A stretch of DNA of 64,000 nucleotides from an uncultured Lactobacillus sp. (GTDB taxonomy: Bacteria; Bacillota; Bacilli; Lactobacillales; Lactobacillaceae). Of the stretch, positions 8,546-17,989 are shown one piece after another. The notes beneath the pieces are model-generated. The model did not search any database. It was not told the origin of the DNA and saw only the letters and a program-made list of their open reading frames with translations. Every line of letters starts with the position of its first letter. Positions within the stretch are counted from its first letter, which is position 1. Where the stretch lies: contig CAJUNC010000002.1 in the NCBI GenBank assembly GCA_910587695.1, positions 1 to 64,000 on the forward strand, read 5' to 3'. The position numbers were made by a program, and so were the translations under genes.

Positions 8546-9397
8546 GTTAGTTATCTGTAAAATAGTTTGTTCAAATTTTTCAGCTAAATTAGGCATATCA
8601 AGAAATTTAGCGGTCGCAATGCATTTAGTCAATGGACGGCGCCAAGTATTAGCTGGTTGATGAAGTAATAATTTCTTGAGATTGGTAAAAAATTTGAATA
8701 ACAACTTTTCGTAGACCATATTTTCAGTCAGGTCATAATTTTCGAGTAACGTGAGATAATGTGAAGCATTGACGTAATTTTGGTGCTGAATAAAATAAAA
8801 AATAATATCACAGATCAAATTGAAACTTTTCTGAGTATACGGTGTAGTATTATTGCCAAATTTAGCTAGATTACGTTCGATCTTGGCCAAAAATGGTTCG
8901 AGTTCAGCGGGGGAAAGTGCTGGTAAGATCAATTGGAAGAACTTAAATTCATAGTCGGTCCAAGAAAAAGCTTGGATCAAATATGTGTATAAAGTATTGT
9001 CACTTAAGGTATATGGTTGTGACTTAAGTTGACGGATCACTAGATCTAAGGCACCTAAAATATGGGTGTAAAAATCATTGTGCTTTGGCTGGGCGAGTGA
9101 TTGCGCTTGGCGATAGCAAAGGATCAGCCCCTCATGATCCTTTGCTCGCGCAGCTAGGACGACTTTGAGAAAGAACGTATCTTCTTTAGAAGTATTATAG
9201 CCACTAGCGATATATTCTAGCTCAGAAAATGAAACATGGAGCTGATCGAGTAAAGCAAGTAAGTGTTGGCTATAGATATCGGTCTTTCCAGAAATAAAAC
9301 GATTGTAGCTTGAACGCGACATATTATCGCCGATCAGGTCAGAGACCTTGATGTTCTTGTTGGTTCTAAGCTCTGAAATAACTTTATGATATTCCAT
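8543..9397 (-). CDS. Rgg/MutR-family (RNPP) transcriptional regulator
   Basis: A 284-residue regulator. Residues about 5-60 form an XRE-type helix-turn-helix (VSDLIGDNMSRSSYNRFISG), followed by an all-helical, TPR-like region of about 220 residues, the organisation of Rgg/GadR/MutR proteins that bind short hydrophobic pheromones. The length is typical. The gene stands alone: a 597-base gap separates it from lysC upstream and a terminator sits at its end. I searched that gap for a short hydrophobic peptide gene and found none with a credible ribosome-binding site. Its regulon and ligand are unknown; it may also act without a peptide. Confidence 0.8.
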   Translation of the reverse strand: MEYHKVISELRTNKNIKVSDLIGDNMSRSSYNRFISGKTDIYSQHLLALLDQLHVSFSELEYIASGYNTSKEDTFFLKVVLAARAKDHEGLILCYRQAQSLAQPKHNDFYTHILGALDLVIRQLKSQPYTLSDNTLYTYLIQAFSWTDYEFKFFQLILPALSPAELEPFLAKIERNLAKFGNNTTPYTQKSFNLICDIIFYFIQHQNYVNASHYLTLLENYDLTENMVYEKLLFKFFTNLKKLLLHQPANTWRRPLTKCIATAKFLDMPNLAEKFEQTILQITN

Positions 9398-9954
9398 TGC
9401 TTTAAAGCGCTATATAGCGAATATGGAATTATGCAAGTTGCATAATTTAGAAAGAAATATAGCTTTCCTTTCATAATTTTGTGCAATAACTACGGGAAAA
9501 GTAACCCATCTTCCACATTTTACCTTTCTAAGATGGTTTGTAGCACAGTTATGGGGGAGTTTGCTTTCCCTAATAGTATTAGTTTTATCTTTTAATATAT
9601 AGTACTTTCTCAGGAGAACGTTTACAAGAAAAGTACCTAATCTGACACAAAAGTACCTTTTTAGCACAAAAACCAGTCAAAAAACTAAAGATAGATTAGA
9701 ATATAACTATAGATCAGCTAATATATATCTGTAAGAGAGAAACACAAAATCCATAAAAGAGACACTTTATTACAGAAACGCATCCACCCAATATAGCTCC
9801 TGTATAGTATATTGCTGATTTTTGATGGATCAGACTTTGATTCATTATTTAGATTTAAGACTTAGTATATGAGTTGCAATCTGATACGCTATATAGCTTA
9901 AGATCCCACCCAGGTCTTAAGCTATATTGTGTGTGTCTTACATAGATAAAATAA
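9398..9954. other. Long gene-free region upstream of Rgg-like gene
   Basis: This gap of over 550 bases is AT-rich. It contains the palindrome GCTATATAGC near 9410-9420 and again near 9888-9897, the second as part of a large hairpin (listed separately). Several short frames exist on both strands but none has a convincing ribosome-binding site. A regulatory RNA or the long untranslated leader of the regulator is possible. Confidence 0.4.
9891..9927. repeat. Perfect 13-bp inverted repeat
   Basis: ATATAGCTTAAGA (9891-9903) and its exact complement (9915-9927) flank an 11-base loop. It lies just beyond the terminator of lysC. There is no T-run, so it is not a clear terminator; it may be a protein-binding site or an RNA hairpin. 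Confidence 0.6.
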
Positions 9955-9979
9955 ACCTCACTAAAATGTTTAGTGAGGT
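9955..9979 (-). terminator. Terminator of the thrC-lysC operon
   Basis: CCTCACTAAA and TTTAGTGAGG form a 10-bp stem with a 3-base loop; read on the minus strand it is followed by TTTATTTTAT. It lies about 15 bases after the lysC stop. Confidence 0.75.
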
Positions 9980-9994
9980 CATTAGTCGTGCTTA

Positions 9995-11353
9995 TTACTT
10001 CTGATCAAAAAAAGCATCGTAAATGTATTTGACAGCTTTATCAGCATCAGCGCTCTTAGTCCCAAGCATGATCGAAACTTCAGATGAGCCCTGATTGATC
10101 ATGTGGATGTTGATATTGTGATCTGAAATAGCAAGGATCACATCTTTCATGATCCCGATACGATTGATCATCCCTTCGCCAACGACCATGATCAAAGCAT
10201 AATCATCGATCCAGCGTAATTCATCTGGTTGGATCACAGCGCGAATATCACGTGATACGGCTTCTTTTTTAGCTTCAGTCAACTGACTGTTATCAAAAAT
10301 AATAGTCAGATCATCGATCCCAGAAGGCATGTGTTCATAGGATATCCCGTATTTATAGAGGATATTTAAAATTTTTAGTGTAAAGCCGGCCTCTTTGTTC
10401 AACAGGAATTTGTGCAAGTATAGTGCGGAAAAATGTTTAGCACTTGAGATCCCGGTGATCGGGGTGATCGGAGTAAATTCTTGATACGGAATGATCATCG
10501 TGCCGGGACGGTCAGGATGGTTAGTATTTTTAACGTTGATCTTGACCCTTCCTTCGATCGCAGGGACGATCGCTTCATCGTGGAAGACTGAAAAACCGGC
10601 ATATGAGAGTTCTCGCATCTCACGGTAAGTCATTTTGGTGACTGCGTATGGATCATGGACTAATTTAGGGTTAGCTGCGTAGATCGCATCCACATCGGTA
10701 AAGTTTTCGTAGAGCTCAGCGTTTAACCCGCGGGCAACGATCGCACCGGTGATATCTGATCCGCCCCGTGAAAAAGTAGCGATCTCACCTTCTCTTGTTA
10801 CCCCAAAAAACCCGGGAAATATCAATTTCTCATCCGTATAGTCTAGCCGAGCTAAGTTCTCATAAGTTACGGGCAAGACCGTGGCGTCGTTAGGCTCAGA
10901 GCTGACTAATAAACCAACTTTGCGAGGATCGATGAAACGAGCTTTGATCCCGATATGGTTCAAGATCAAGGTCAACAGGCGAGCATTGAAATATTCTCCG
11001 TGTGCTTTAAAAGCTGCTAAAAGGTATTCGGCACTGGGATAGGTCCTCTCCTGGAGCTGTTGTAATTCTTTTTTGAGCCAAGTGAGTTTCTCAGTTGGTA
11101 ACTCAAAAGTTTGGGCGATCTCTTGGTAGCGCTCAAAGATCTTGGCTTGGATCTTTTTAGTATCTAGATAATTTAAAAATTGTTCAGCATAAGTGATCAA
11201 TAGGTCGGTCACTTTGATGTCATCGCTAAAACGCTTGCCTGGGGCCGAAGTGATCACCGCCTGACGCTCTGGTTGAGCGGTCACGATGGCGATAACTTTC
11301 TTGAACTGTTCTCCATTAGCTAAAGAACTTCCACCAAATTTAACAACTTTCAT
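9995..11353 (-). CDS. lysC: Aspartate kinase
   Basis: A 452-residue aspartokinase catalysing the first step (aspartate to aspartyl phosphate) towards lysine, threonine and methionine. The N-terminal amino-acid kinase domain begins MKVVKFGGSSLANGEQF (KFGGSS near residues 4-10), with further kinase motifs such as FSRGGSDITGA. Two C-terminal ACT domains (about 300-450, including IGIMKDVILAI and INMHMINQGSSEVSIML-like sequence) would bind the feedback inhibitor. It lies 23 bases after thrC on the same strand, forming a threonine-oriented operon. Aspartate-semialdehyde dehydrogenase is not in this window. Confidence 0.95.
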   Translation of the reverse strand: MKVVKFGGSSLANGEQFKKVIAIVTAQPERQAVITSAPGKRFSDDIKVTDLLITYAEQFLNYLDTKKIQAKIFERYQEIAQTFELPTEKLTWLKKELQQLQERTYPSAEYLLAAFKAHGEYFNARLLTLILNHIGIKARFIDPRKVGLLVSSEPNDATVLPVTYENLARLDYTDEKLIFPGFFGVTREGEIATFSRGGSDITGAIVARGLNAELYENFTDVDAIYAANPKLVHDPYAVTKMTYREMRELSYAGFSVFHDEAIVPAIEGRVKINVKNTNHPDRPGTMIIPYQEFTPITPITGISSAKHFSALYLHKFLLNKEAGFTLKILNILYKYGISYEHMPSGIDDLTIIFDNSQLTEAKKEAVSRDIRAVIQPDELRWIDDYALIMVVGEGMINRIGIMKDVILAISDHNINIHMINQGSSEVSIMLGTKSADADKAVKYIYDAFFDQK

Positions 11354-11376
11354 AACAAAAAACCTCTATATCTTAT

Positions 11377-12870
11377 CTAATTTTTTTCAATGAGTTTTAA
11401 CACCAGTTTTTTCATATCTTTAGGATCACAAGTCAGATCGTGTAAGAGTGGTGCAGTAAAGAGTTCCGCGATCGTTTGTGGATAAGGCTGTGCGATCACT
11501 TGTTGTAACTGTTCTAGTGCGGCTGTTCCAGTGGCTTCTTGGCGCTTATCTAAAGCATCTAAGACAGCCTCAGGGAATTTATACGGGCTAGCAGTGGCAA
11601 CGACGATCATCGGGGTGAGATCACCTGTTTTCAACTGGTATTGGCGTGCGACAAACGAGCCGACTGCGGTATGTGGATCGAGTGGATAAGTTTCTTTTTC
11701 AAAGACACGTTTGATCTCGGATGCAGTCTGGTCGATCGTGGCAAAATCAGCAAAGAATTCATTTTGTAATTTAGCGATCAGCTCAGCATCAAGCGCATAA
11801 ACGCCCCTAGTACTGAGTTGATCCATCAATTGCGCAGTTTTAGTTGCATCTTGGTCTAATGTATAGAATAATAAGCGCTCTAAGTTGCTTGAAACTAAAA
11901 TATCCATCGAAGGCGAAGTCGTCACGTGGAATGGACGTTTGCGGTCATAGATCCCACTAGCAAAAAAGTCAGTTAAGACATTGTTTTCATTTGAAGCACA
12001 GAGCAATTTTTTGATCGGTAACCCGAGTTTTTTAGCGTACCACCCAGCTAAAATATCGCCAAAATTCCCTGTTGGAACACTGAAGTTGACCGCTTGACCG
12101 GCAGTGATCTTACCGGCTTTGAGCATTTGACCATAAGCATAGAAGTAATAGACCATTTGAGGGAATAGGCGCCCGATATTGATCGAGTTAGCTGAGGAGA
12201 ATTGATAGCCCTGCTGACGTAGCGCAAGTACCATATTAGGATCATCAAAGATCTCTTTGACCTTGGTCTGAGCATCATCGAAGTTTCCCGTGATCGCCAC
12301 AACATGGGTATTGGCACCGGTCTGGGAACGCATTTGCTTTTCTTGGATCTCACTGACCCCGTCTTTAGGATAAAAAACAATGATCTGGGTATCTTTAACA
12401 TCGGCAAATCCTGCCATAGCAGCTTTGCCAGTGTCACCTGAAGTCGCAGTCAAGATCACGGTCTTTAGGGCAGTTTGATTTTTTTGTGCTGCTAATTGCA
12501 GTAAATGAGGCAATAATTGCAACGCGAGATCTTTAAAAGCGATCGTTGGACCATGGAATAATTCCAAATAGGCAAGATCATCGGTGAATTTGACGGGCGT
12601 GATCTGTGGTGAAGTAAAATTATCCCCGTAAGCTTTGGCAATACATTCCTGTAATTCGGTAGCAGTATAATCACTAAAGAATGGTCGTAATATCTTAAAA
12701 GCCAACTCTTGATAAGTTAATTTTGGTAGATCCATTAATTCCAAGTTGAGTTTAGGTAAATGATCTGGGACAAAGAGACCGCCATCGGGACTCAAACCTT
12801 GTAAGACAGCTTGTGAGGCTGAAAATGAAGTCGCATGATAGTCACGCGTGCTACGGTATGAAATTGCCAT
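11377..12870 (-). CDS. thrC: Threonine synthase
   Basis: A 497-residue PLP enzyme converting O-phosphohomoserine to threonine. The N-terminal segment YRSTRDYHATSFSASQAVLQ is typical; the PLP lysine lies in GPTIAFKDLALQ (about residue 118), and the phosphate-binding SGDTGKAAM follows. Length is normal for the long bacterial form. It heads a minus-strand operon with lysC and diverges from hom-thrB, whose products supply its substrate. The 171-base divergent region is short and AT-rich; no T-box features were seen. Confidence 0.95.
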   Translation of the reverse strand: MAISYRSTRDYHATSFSASQAVLQGLSPDGGLFVPDHLPKLNLELMDLPKLTYQELAFKILRPFFSDYTATELQECIAKAYGDNFTSPQITPVKFTDDLAYLELFHGPTIAFKDLALQLLPHLLQLAAQKNQTALKTVILTATSGDTGKAAMAGFADVKDTQIIVFYPKDGVSEIQEKQMRSQTGANTHVVAITGNFDDAQTKVKEIFDDPNMVLALRQQGYQFSSANSINIGRLFPQMVYYFYAYGQMLKAGKITAGQAVNFSVPTGNFGDILAGWYAKKLGLPIKKLLCASNENNVLTDFFASGIYDRKRPFHVTTSPSMDILVSSNLERLLFYTLDQDATKTAQLMDQLSTRGVYALDAELIAKLQNEFFADFATIDQTASEIKRVFEKETYPLDPHTAVGSFVARQYQLKTGDLTPMIVVATASPYKFPEAVLDALDKRQEATGTAALEQLQQVIAQPYPQTIAELFTAPLLHDLTCDPKDMKKLVLKLIEKN

Positions 12871-13041
12871 AATCTCACGATCCTTTCGAGTAAATTTGAG
12901 TTCATACTACCAAAGTAAGGTTAAAATAACAAGTAAAAATTATTAGTTAAATTAAATTAGGTGTTTAAAATCTTTTGAGCGAAATTTGAATATGTTAATA
13001 TTAAGGAAATATAACTTTTTTAGACACGGAGGAATGCGCGC

Positions 13042-14325
13042 ATGAAGACGATCGATATTGGGATCTTAGGTTTAGGAACGGTAGGTAGCGGGGTCGTAAA
13101 GATCTTACAGGATAATGCACAAAAGATCACGGACATCACGGGTTGCAAGTTAAATGTCAAAACGGTGGTCGTACGTGATGTGACCGCTAAGCGCAATGTG
13201 GATCTGACGGGGATCGAATTGACCGATGATCTTACCAAGTTAGTGACCGATGATGATATCAAGATCGTCGTTGAAGTGATGGGGACAGTCGAGACCGCGC
13301 GTGGCTATATCAAGCAACTGCTCAATGCCAAAAAACATGTGGTAACAGCTAACAAAGATCTGATCGCGCAACATGGTCCCGAGCTATCCGAGCTTGCCAA
13401 ACAAAATCACTGTGATCTCTTTTATGAAGCTAGCGTTGCTGGGGGGATCCCGATCTTGCGTACGATCGTCAATTCGTTTGCGGCCGATCAAGTAGAGTCG
13501 GTCTTAGGGATCGTCAATGGGACGACGAATTTTATTTTGACCCAGATGACACAAAATGGACTCTCGTATGCGCAAGCTTTAAAACTTGCGCAAAAAAAAG
13601 GCTTTGCGGAAGCTGACCCAACTAATGATGTCAAAGGTAAGGATGCTGCCTATAAGATGATCATTTTGACGCAGTTTGCTTTTGGCAAAGATATCACCGT
13701 TGATGATGTGAAACTCGAAGGGATCGATGGCGTGCAGCTTGCTGATATCAATGAGGCTGCCCAGCTAGGCTATACGATCAAATTGCTAGGGATCGCTAAG
13801 CTCATCGATGATAAATTAGATGTCTCAGTTGGACCGGTGCTCGTTCCTAGTTCACGTCCGTTGGCAGCGATCCAAAATGAAAATAATGCTGTCTTAGTGA
13901 CTGGAAAAGCTGTCGGTGAGACGATGTTTTATGGTCCAGGTGCTGGTGAATTGCCGACCGCTAATAGTGTTTTGAGCGACATCATCGCAGTCACCAAAGA
14001 TATCGTCTTAGAGACTACTGGTAGTCGCTTTAACGGCTATGTCAAAAACGTCGCTTTGGCCCCAGCAAGTGATGTGATCTACCCATACTATCTTTCCTTA
14101 GTGCTCCCAGATAAACCGGGTCAAATGTTGAAGTTGACTGAGATCATGGCAAAACAAAAGGCTAGCTTCAATGTGATCAAACAGACCGGCGAAAGCAAGG
14201 GCACAGCGCGGATCTTACTTGTGACTCATGCGATGAGTGAAGCTCAGCTGAATGCGATCAAAGCAGAACTAAAAGAAATGCCAGAGATGCAGTTACTAGC
14301 TGCGTATAAAGTATTGGAGGATTAG
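13042..14325 (+). CDS. hom: Homoserine dehydrogenase
   Basis: A 427-residue NAD(P)-dependent enzyme reducing aspartate semialdehyde to homoserine. The Rossmann motif GLGTVGSGVV lies near residues 10-19, the catalytic-domain signature includes GIVNGTTNFILTQM and AEADPTNDVKGKDAAYK, and a C-terminal ACT domain (about 350-427) starts near LSLVLPDKPGQMLKLTEIMA. The start ATG follows CACGGAGGAATGCGCGC. thrB begins 3 bases after its stop, so the two are translationally close. Confidence 0.96.
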   Translation: MKTIDIGILGLGTVGSGVVKILQDNAQKITDITGCKLNVKTVVVRDVTAKRNVDLTGIELTDDLTKLVTDDDIKIVVEVMGTVETARGYIKQLLNAKKHVVTANKDLIAQHGPELSELAKQNHCDLFYEASVAGGIPILRTIVNSFAADQVESVLGIVNGTTNFILTQMTQNGLSYAQALKLAQKKGFAEADPTNDVKGKDAAYKMIILTQFAFGKDITVDDVKLEGIDGVQLADINEAAQLGYTIKLLGIAKLIDDKLDVSVGPVLVPSSRPLAAIQNENNAVLVTGKAVGETMFYGPGAGELPTANSVLSDIIAVTKDIVLETTGSRFNGYVKNVALAPASDVIYPYYLSLVLPDKPGQMLKLTEIMAKQKASFNVIKQTGESKGTARILLVTHAMSEAQLNAIKAELKEMPEMQLLAAYKVLED

Positions 14326-14328
14326 CGT

Positions 14329-15201
14329 ATGCAAAAGATCATTGTACCTGCTAGCAGTGCTAATTTGGGCCCTGGCTTTGATTCCTTAGGGCTAGCCGTT
14401 GATCGTTATTTGACATTAGAGGTGTTGGAAAAAACACCTAACTGGCAGATCGAACATGACCTTGGCCCTGAAGTTTCGCATGATGAAACGAATTTGGTCA
14501 TCAAATCAGCTTTGACCCTAGATCAAGATCTCATACCGCACAGGATAAAAATGACCTCTAAGATCCCCTTGGCACGTGGGCTCGGCAGTAGTTCAGCGGC
14601 GATCGTGGCAGGATTGAAATTAGCTCAAGTTTTATCTGCCAAACAGTTTTTAGCTCAAGAATTACTTGAGGTAGCTACTAAGATCGAAGGTCATCCCGAC
14701 AATGTGGCACCAGCGTTATTTGGGGGGCTGACGATCTCACTGATGGTAAATGGGCGTCCGCAAACGATCAAGGCTTCATTTCCTGAGATCGGGCTGTTAG
14801 CATATATTCCTGATTTTGAATTAGAAACTAAGGTCAGTCGAAGCGTCTTACCAAAACAATTAGAATATGCGACCGCAGTACGTTCGGGAAGTGTGGGCAA
14901 TGCCTTAGTGGCAGCCTTATTGACTGACGATCTAGAGCTAGTGGCTGAATTGATCGAACAAGATGGCTATCATGAGCCGTACCGTGAAAAATTAGTCCCA
15001 CATTTAAAAGTTTTACGTGAATTAGGCCATAAAGTAGGTGCTAAGGGTACGTATTTGAGTGGGGCTGGTCCCACCGTAATGACACTGATCGAGCCTGAAA
15101 AGATGGAGCTATTCATCAAGGAAGCCAGAGAATACGGCTTGACTGGTGAGTTTGCCCAATTAGGAGTCGATCAAAAGGGTGCCCGTAGCGAAGAAATTTA
15201 A
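14329..15201 (+). CDS. thrB: Homoserine kinase
   Basis: A 290-residue GHMP-family kinase phosphorylating homoserine, giving the substrate of ThrC. The ATP-binding motif PLARGLGSSSAAIVAGL occurs near residues 80-96, the N-terminal VPASSANLGPGFDSLGLA is characteristic, and LSGAGPTVM near the C-terminus is the third GHMP motif. The start overlaps the hom ribosome-binding context (GGAGGATTAGCGT before ATG). It ends the operon in front of a terminator. Confidence 0.96.
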   Translation: MQKIIVPASSANLGPGFDSLGLAVDRYLTLEVLEKTPNWQIEHDLGPEVSHDETNLVIKSALTLDQDLIPHRIKMTSKIPLARGLGSSSAAIVAGLKLAQVLSAKQFLAQELLEVATKIEGHPDNVAPALFGGLTISLMVNGRPQTIKASFPEIGLLAYIPDFELETKVSRSVLPKQLEYATAVRSGSVGNALVAALLTDDLELVAELIEQDGYHEPYREKLVPHLKVLRELGHKVGAKGTYLSGAGPTVMTLIEPEKMELFIKEAREYGLTGEFAQLGVDQKGARSEEI

Positions 15202-15211
15202 ATAGTTTGTT

Positions 15212-15257
15212 AAAACAGATCTAAAACTAGGAAGAATAGTTTTAGGTCTGTTTTTTA
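15212..15257 (+). terminator. Terminator of the hom-thrB operon
   Basis: AACAGATCTAAAACTA pairs with TAGTTTTAGGTCTGTT (one G-T pair) around a short loop, followed by a T-run. Confidence 0.9.
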
Positions 15258-15362
15258 TTAAAAAATATATAACTAAATTAAAAAAAGTTTGACGAAGATG
15301 TAAAAAGGGGCTACTATCTGTATAACTTTGTGTTGTCTTAAGTTAGTTAAGGGGGAAAATGT

Positions 15363-16577
15363 ATGGTATCACAGTTACGAAGCTTAAATGTCAATGTTCG
15401 TGTGCGCTTACTGACATCGTTTCTATCTCGTTTTTTTGGCAATATGGTCTATCCTTTCATGTCGATCTATTTAACGCTGTATTTTTCAGACCAAACAGCA
15501 GGGACGATGTTACTTATCATCACCAGTGCAGCGATCGTAATGGGATTTTTGAGTGGCTATTTAGCCGATATATTTGGTAAGAAAAAAATCATCATTTGGG
15601 CTCAGCTCTGCCAAACAAGCGCTTTAGCTGTTATGGCACTCTTCAATTCACCAATATTTATCATCCCTAGTGTGACATTTATGATGATGCTACTGCAAAA
15701 TACTGCAACAGCTCTTTTAAATCCAGCAGCCGAAGCGATGATCATTGATGATAGTACGCCAAAAAATCGTTCATTCATCTATGCAGTCGATTATTGGGCG
15801 ATGAATTTGTCGATCATGTTTGGCTCGATGATCGGCGGGATGTTTTTTAATGAATATCGCTTTGAATTATTTACGCTGCTATCCTTATCATCACTTGTGG
15901 TACTTTACATCATGGCACGTTATTTGACTGATGATGCACCCAGCTTAACAGGAAAAAATAACGTAAAGCAGTTGCTTTTAATGTATGGCAAAGTTTTACA
16001 AAACAGGCAGTTTGTGATCTATTGTGTGGCCCAACTGCTAGTCATGTCACTGGACGCACAGGTGATAAATTACGTTAGTGTGCGTTTAGCCAAGTCATTT
16101 CAGGTGATAGTTTTAGGCCACGAATTTACTGGGATCCAAATGGCAGGACTGATCCGTACGGAAAATACACTGATCGTAGTCTTGATGACCTTGATCGTAC
16201 CTAGTTTGACTAAAAGGTTAGGTGAGAAGCACTTGTTGCTCTTAGGCTTAGTGATGTATATTCCGGCTTTCTTCTTTATTATTGGTTCTAATAATTTCTA
16301 TACTTTAGTATCAGCTGTATTTGTAGCTTCGATCGGTGAAGTTTTCATCATTCCGTTGAGCAAGACGATGCTGGCAGAGTTATCAACGCAAGAATTACGT
16401 GGAACGTATATGGCACTAAACGGCTTTATTTATCGGGGGACCGCTTTGTTAGGGGCGTTAGGTGTTATGCTCGCTTCGACTTTTTCTCCTTATCACCTAG
16501 CCTGCTTTTGGGTCGGGCTTGCCAGTATAGGCTTTGGGTGTTATCTATATTTGTTGCCAAAGATAAAATTAAATTAG
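15363..16577 (+). CDS. MFS transporter
   Basis: A 404-residue major facilitator with about 12 hydrophobic segments. The loop between helices 2 and 3 reads GYLADIFGKKKIIIW, the classic MFS motif A position. It resembles multidrug-type exporters of lactobacilli; the substrate is not predictable. ATG 15363 is chosen because it follows AAGGGGGAAAATGT at good spacing. It is monocistronic, with a bidirectional terminator shared with the convergent ATPase gene. Confidence 0.85.
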   Translation: MVSQLRSLNVNVRVRLLTSFLSRFFGNMVYPFMSIYLTLYFSDQTAGTMLLIITSAAIVMGFLSGYLADIFGKKKIIIWAQLCQTSALAVMALFNSPIFIIPSVTFMMMLLQNTATALLNPAAEAMIIDDSTPKNRSFIYAVDYWAMNLSIMFGSMIGGMFFNEYRFELFTLLSLSSLVVLYIMARYLTDDAPSLTGKNNVKQLLLMYGKVLQNRQFVIYCVAQLLVMSLDAQVINYVSVRLAKSFQVIVLGHEFTGIQMAGLIRTENTLIVVLMTLIVPSLTKRLGEKHLLLLGLVMYIPAFFFIIGSNNFYTLVSAVFVASIGEVFIIPLSKTMLAELSTQELRGTYMALNGFIYRGTALLGALGVMLASTFSPYHLACFWVGLASIGFGCYLYLLPKIKLN

Positions 16578-16656
16578 AAAGAGTGTGAACTAAAGCGGTA
16601 GTGCCGTACAGTTAATGGTAACTCAAACATAATACACTTTTTGCTTTGGGGTTGAG

Positions 16657-16687
16657 TTTTTTAGTGAATGCGTTTCCACTAAAAAAA
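16657..16687. terminator. Bidirectional terminator
   Basis: TTTTTTAGTG and CACTAAAAAA flank a 10-base loop between the convergent MFS and ATPase genes; T-runs exist on both strands. Confidence 0.75.
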
Positions 16688-16707
16688 GAGACAGTCACAG
16701 CCTCCTT

Positions 16708-17802
16708 TTAAGCGTAAAATTTTAAGTTTTCAAGGATATATTCTTTGAAATATGGCAAGGTAAATTCAAGCATTCCACGCGCAGGGCTTTTGATCACTTG
16801 TGCATCTAAAAGACGCTTGCGATACATTGAAAGATAGTTTTTAGGTTTGTCCAGTTTTTGTTGGAGATAGGCGGTCGTGACGACCTGGGTCGGAGCTTTT
16901 GCCATAGCGATCACAAAGCTATGATCGACTGGTGAGAGCTCTTGTAAGACCTTGTAGTAGACATTTCTGCCTAAAGTTGCAAGATACTCACCTTGGATCT
17001 GTTCTAGTGTTGCCAAAGTTATCTTTTTATCGGCAATTTCCCACAATAAATATCCCAATAGTTGAAAAGAATAAGCATATCCCTTAGTTTTTTTGACCAT
17101 TGCGATCAAAACATCCTCACTAATAGTGATACCTTTTTTAGCGAAGGTATCTTGGTAGCTGTGTTTGATCGAAAGTAGATCTAAATTAGAAAGCTCCATC
17201 CGCGCACTGCGAAGTAGAAAGGTCAAAACATCATCATTTTGTAATTCGGAAAGCTTATTGGGCAAACCAGTCATGATCAAGGATATTCGGTAGTTTTCGC
17301 GGATCAATAGCTGATATAACGAGATGAAATTTTTGACTTCGGGTGTTGGATCGACTTCATCAATGGTGACTAACAGTGAAATGTTTTTAGCTTGCAGTTT
17401 ATCTAAAATATTTTCGAGTAATATCTGGTAGTTTGTTTCAGTGAGCTCTTGTGGATGATACTCGAATTGGATCCCAAAAGCTGACAACTTGATGCCTTCG
17501 ATCTTATCGAGTAACCTTTTGATCTCAGGTGAACTTTTTTGGCAGATAGAATCGATCAAAGTTTGTAAAATATTATAATTAGTTGTTAGATTTACCACTA
17601 ACCAATTTTTTTTAGCACTCATTTTATTACCAACATCAGTCAAAAGTGAAGTTTTGCCAACTCCTCGGACTCCGTAGATCAGAGTTGTCTGATAGGGACT
17701 ATTGGGGTTTTGAAGTTCGGTCGATAATTTAGTGACGGCATGGGCACGGTCTAAAAAAATATTAGGAACTTTACCGAAACTGGGATTGAATGGATTATTC
17801 AT
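16708..17802 (-). CDS. AAA/STAND-like ATP-binding protein
   Basis: A 364-residue P-loop ATPase. The start NPFNPSFGKVP is typical of a family of stand-alone AAA_16/ORC-like ATPases in Firmicutes and Actinobacteria. Walker A GVRGVGKTSL occurs near residues 44-53 and Walker B LLVTIDEVD near 143-151; a C-terminal winged-helix-like region follows (about 290-364). Such proteins resemble the regulatory ATPase part of STAND or transposon-associated proteins, but here no partner gene adjoins. Four TTTATAC repeats overlap its ribosome-binding region and may serve autoregulation. The cellular role is unknown. Confidence 0.75.
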   Translation of the reverse strand: MNNPFNPSFGKVPNIFLDRAHAVTKLSTELQNPNSPYQTTLIYGVRGVGKTSLLTDVGNKMSAKKNWLVVNLTTNYNILQTLIDSICQKSSPEIKRLLDKIEGIKLSAFGIQFEYHPQELTETNYQILLENILDKLQAKNISLLVTIDEVDPTPEVKNFISLYQLLIRENYRISLIMTGLPNKLSELQNDDVLTFLLRSARMELSNLDLLSIKHSYQDTFAKKGITISEDVLIAMVKKTKGYAYSFQLLGYLLWEIADKKITLATLEQIQGEYLATLGRNVYYKVLQELSPVDHSFVIAMAKAPTQVVTTAYLQQKLDKPKNYLSMYRKRLLDAQVIKSPARGMLEFTLPYFKEYILENLKFYA

Positions 17803-17814
17803 AAATTATTCTCC

Positions 17815-17861
17815 TTTATACTCGTTTATACTTCTGATTTGATTTTATACCCCTTTATACT
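17815..17861. repeat. Four phased TTTATAC repeats (operator-like)
   Basis: TTTATACT begins at 17815, 17825, 17844 (TTTATACC) and 17854: two pairs, each 10 bp apart, so all are on nearly the same helical face. They lie immediately upstream of, and partly over, the ribosome-binding site of the minus-strand ATPase. This is the pattern of a repeated protein-binding site. Confidence 0.6.
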
Positions 17862-17989
17862 TGTAAACAATAAACTTAGCTTTAATTTACCTTAAAGATA
17901 GGATAAAATAACACTTGGAAGACTGGCATGAATTTTAGATAGATATATCAAACTAAAGATAGTAGTGCTGTGGCTTCGCTCAGATGGGA

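Noticed and set aside
9535..9600. Possible short hydrophobic pheromone (MVCSTVMGEFAF...) for the Rgg-like regulator
   Set aside because: No ribosome-binding site and no charged N-terminus as seen in known short hydrophobic peptides.
9410..9667. An 85-residue frame on the minus strand upstream of the Rgg-like gene
   Set aside because: Composition is not protein-like, it has no ribosome-binding site, and it lies in an AT-rich gap with many stops in other frames.
12871..13041. T-box or leader peptide controlling threonine genes
   Set aside because: The divergent region is only 171 bases, with no T-box sequence, threonine-rich leader frame or terminator.
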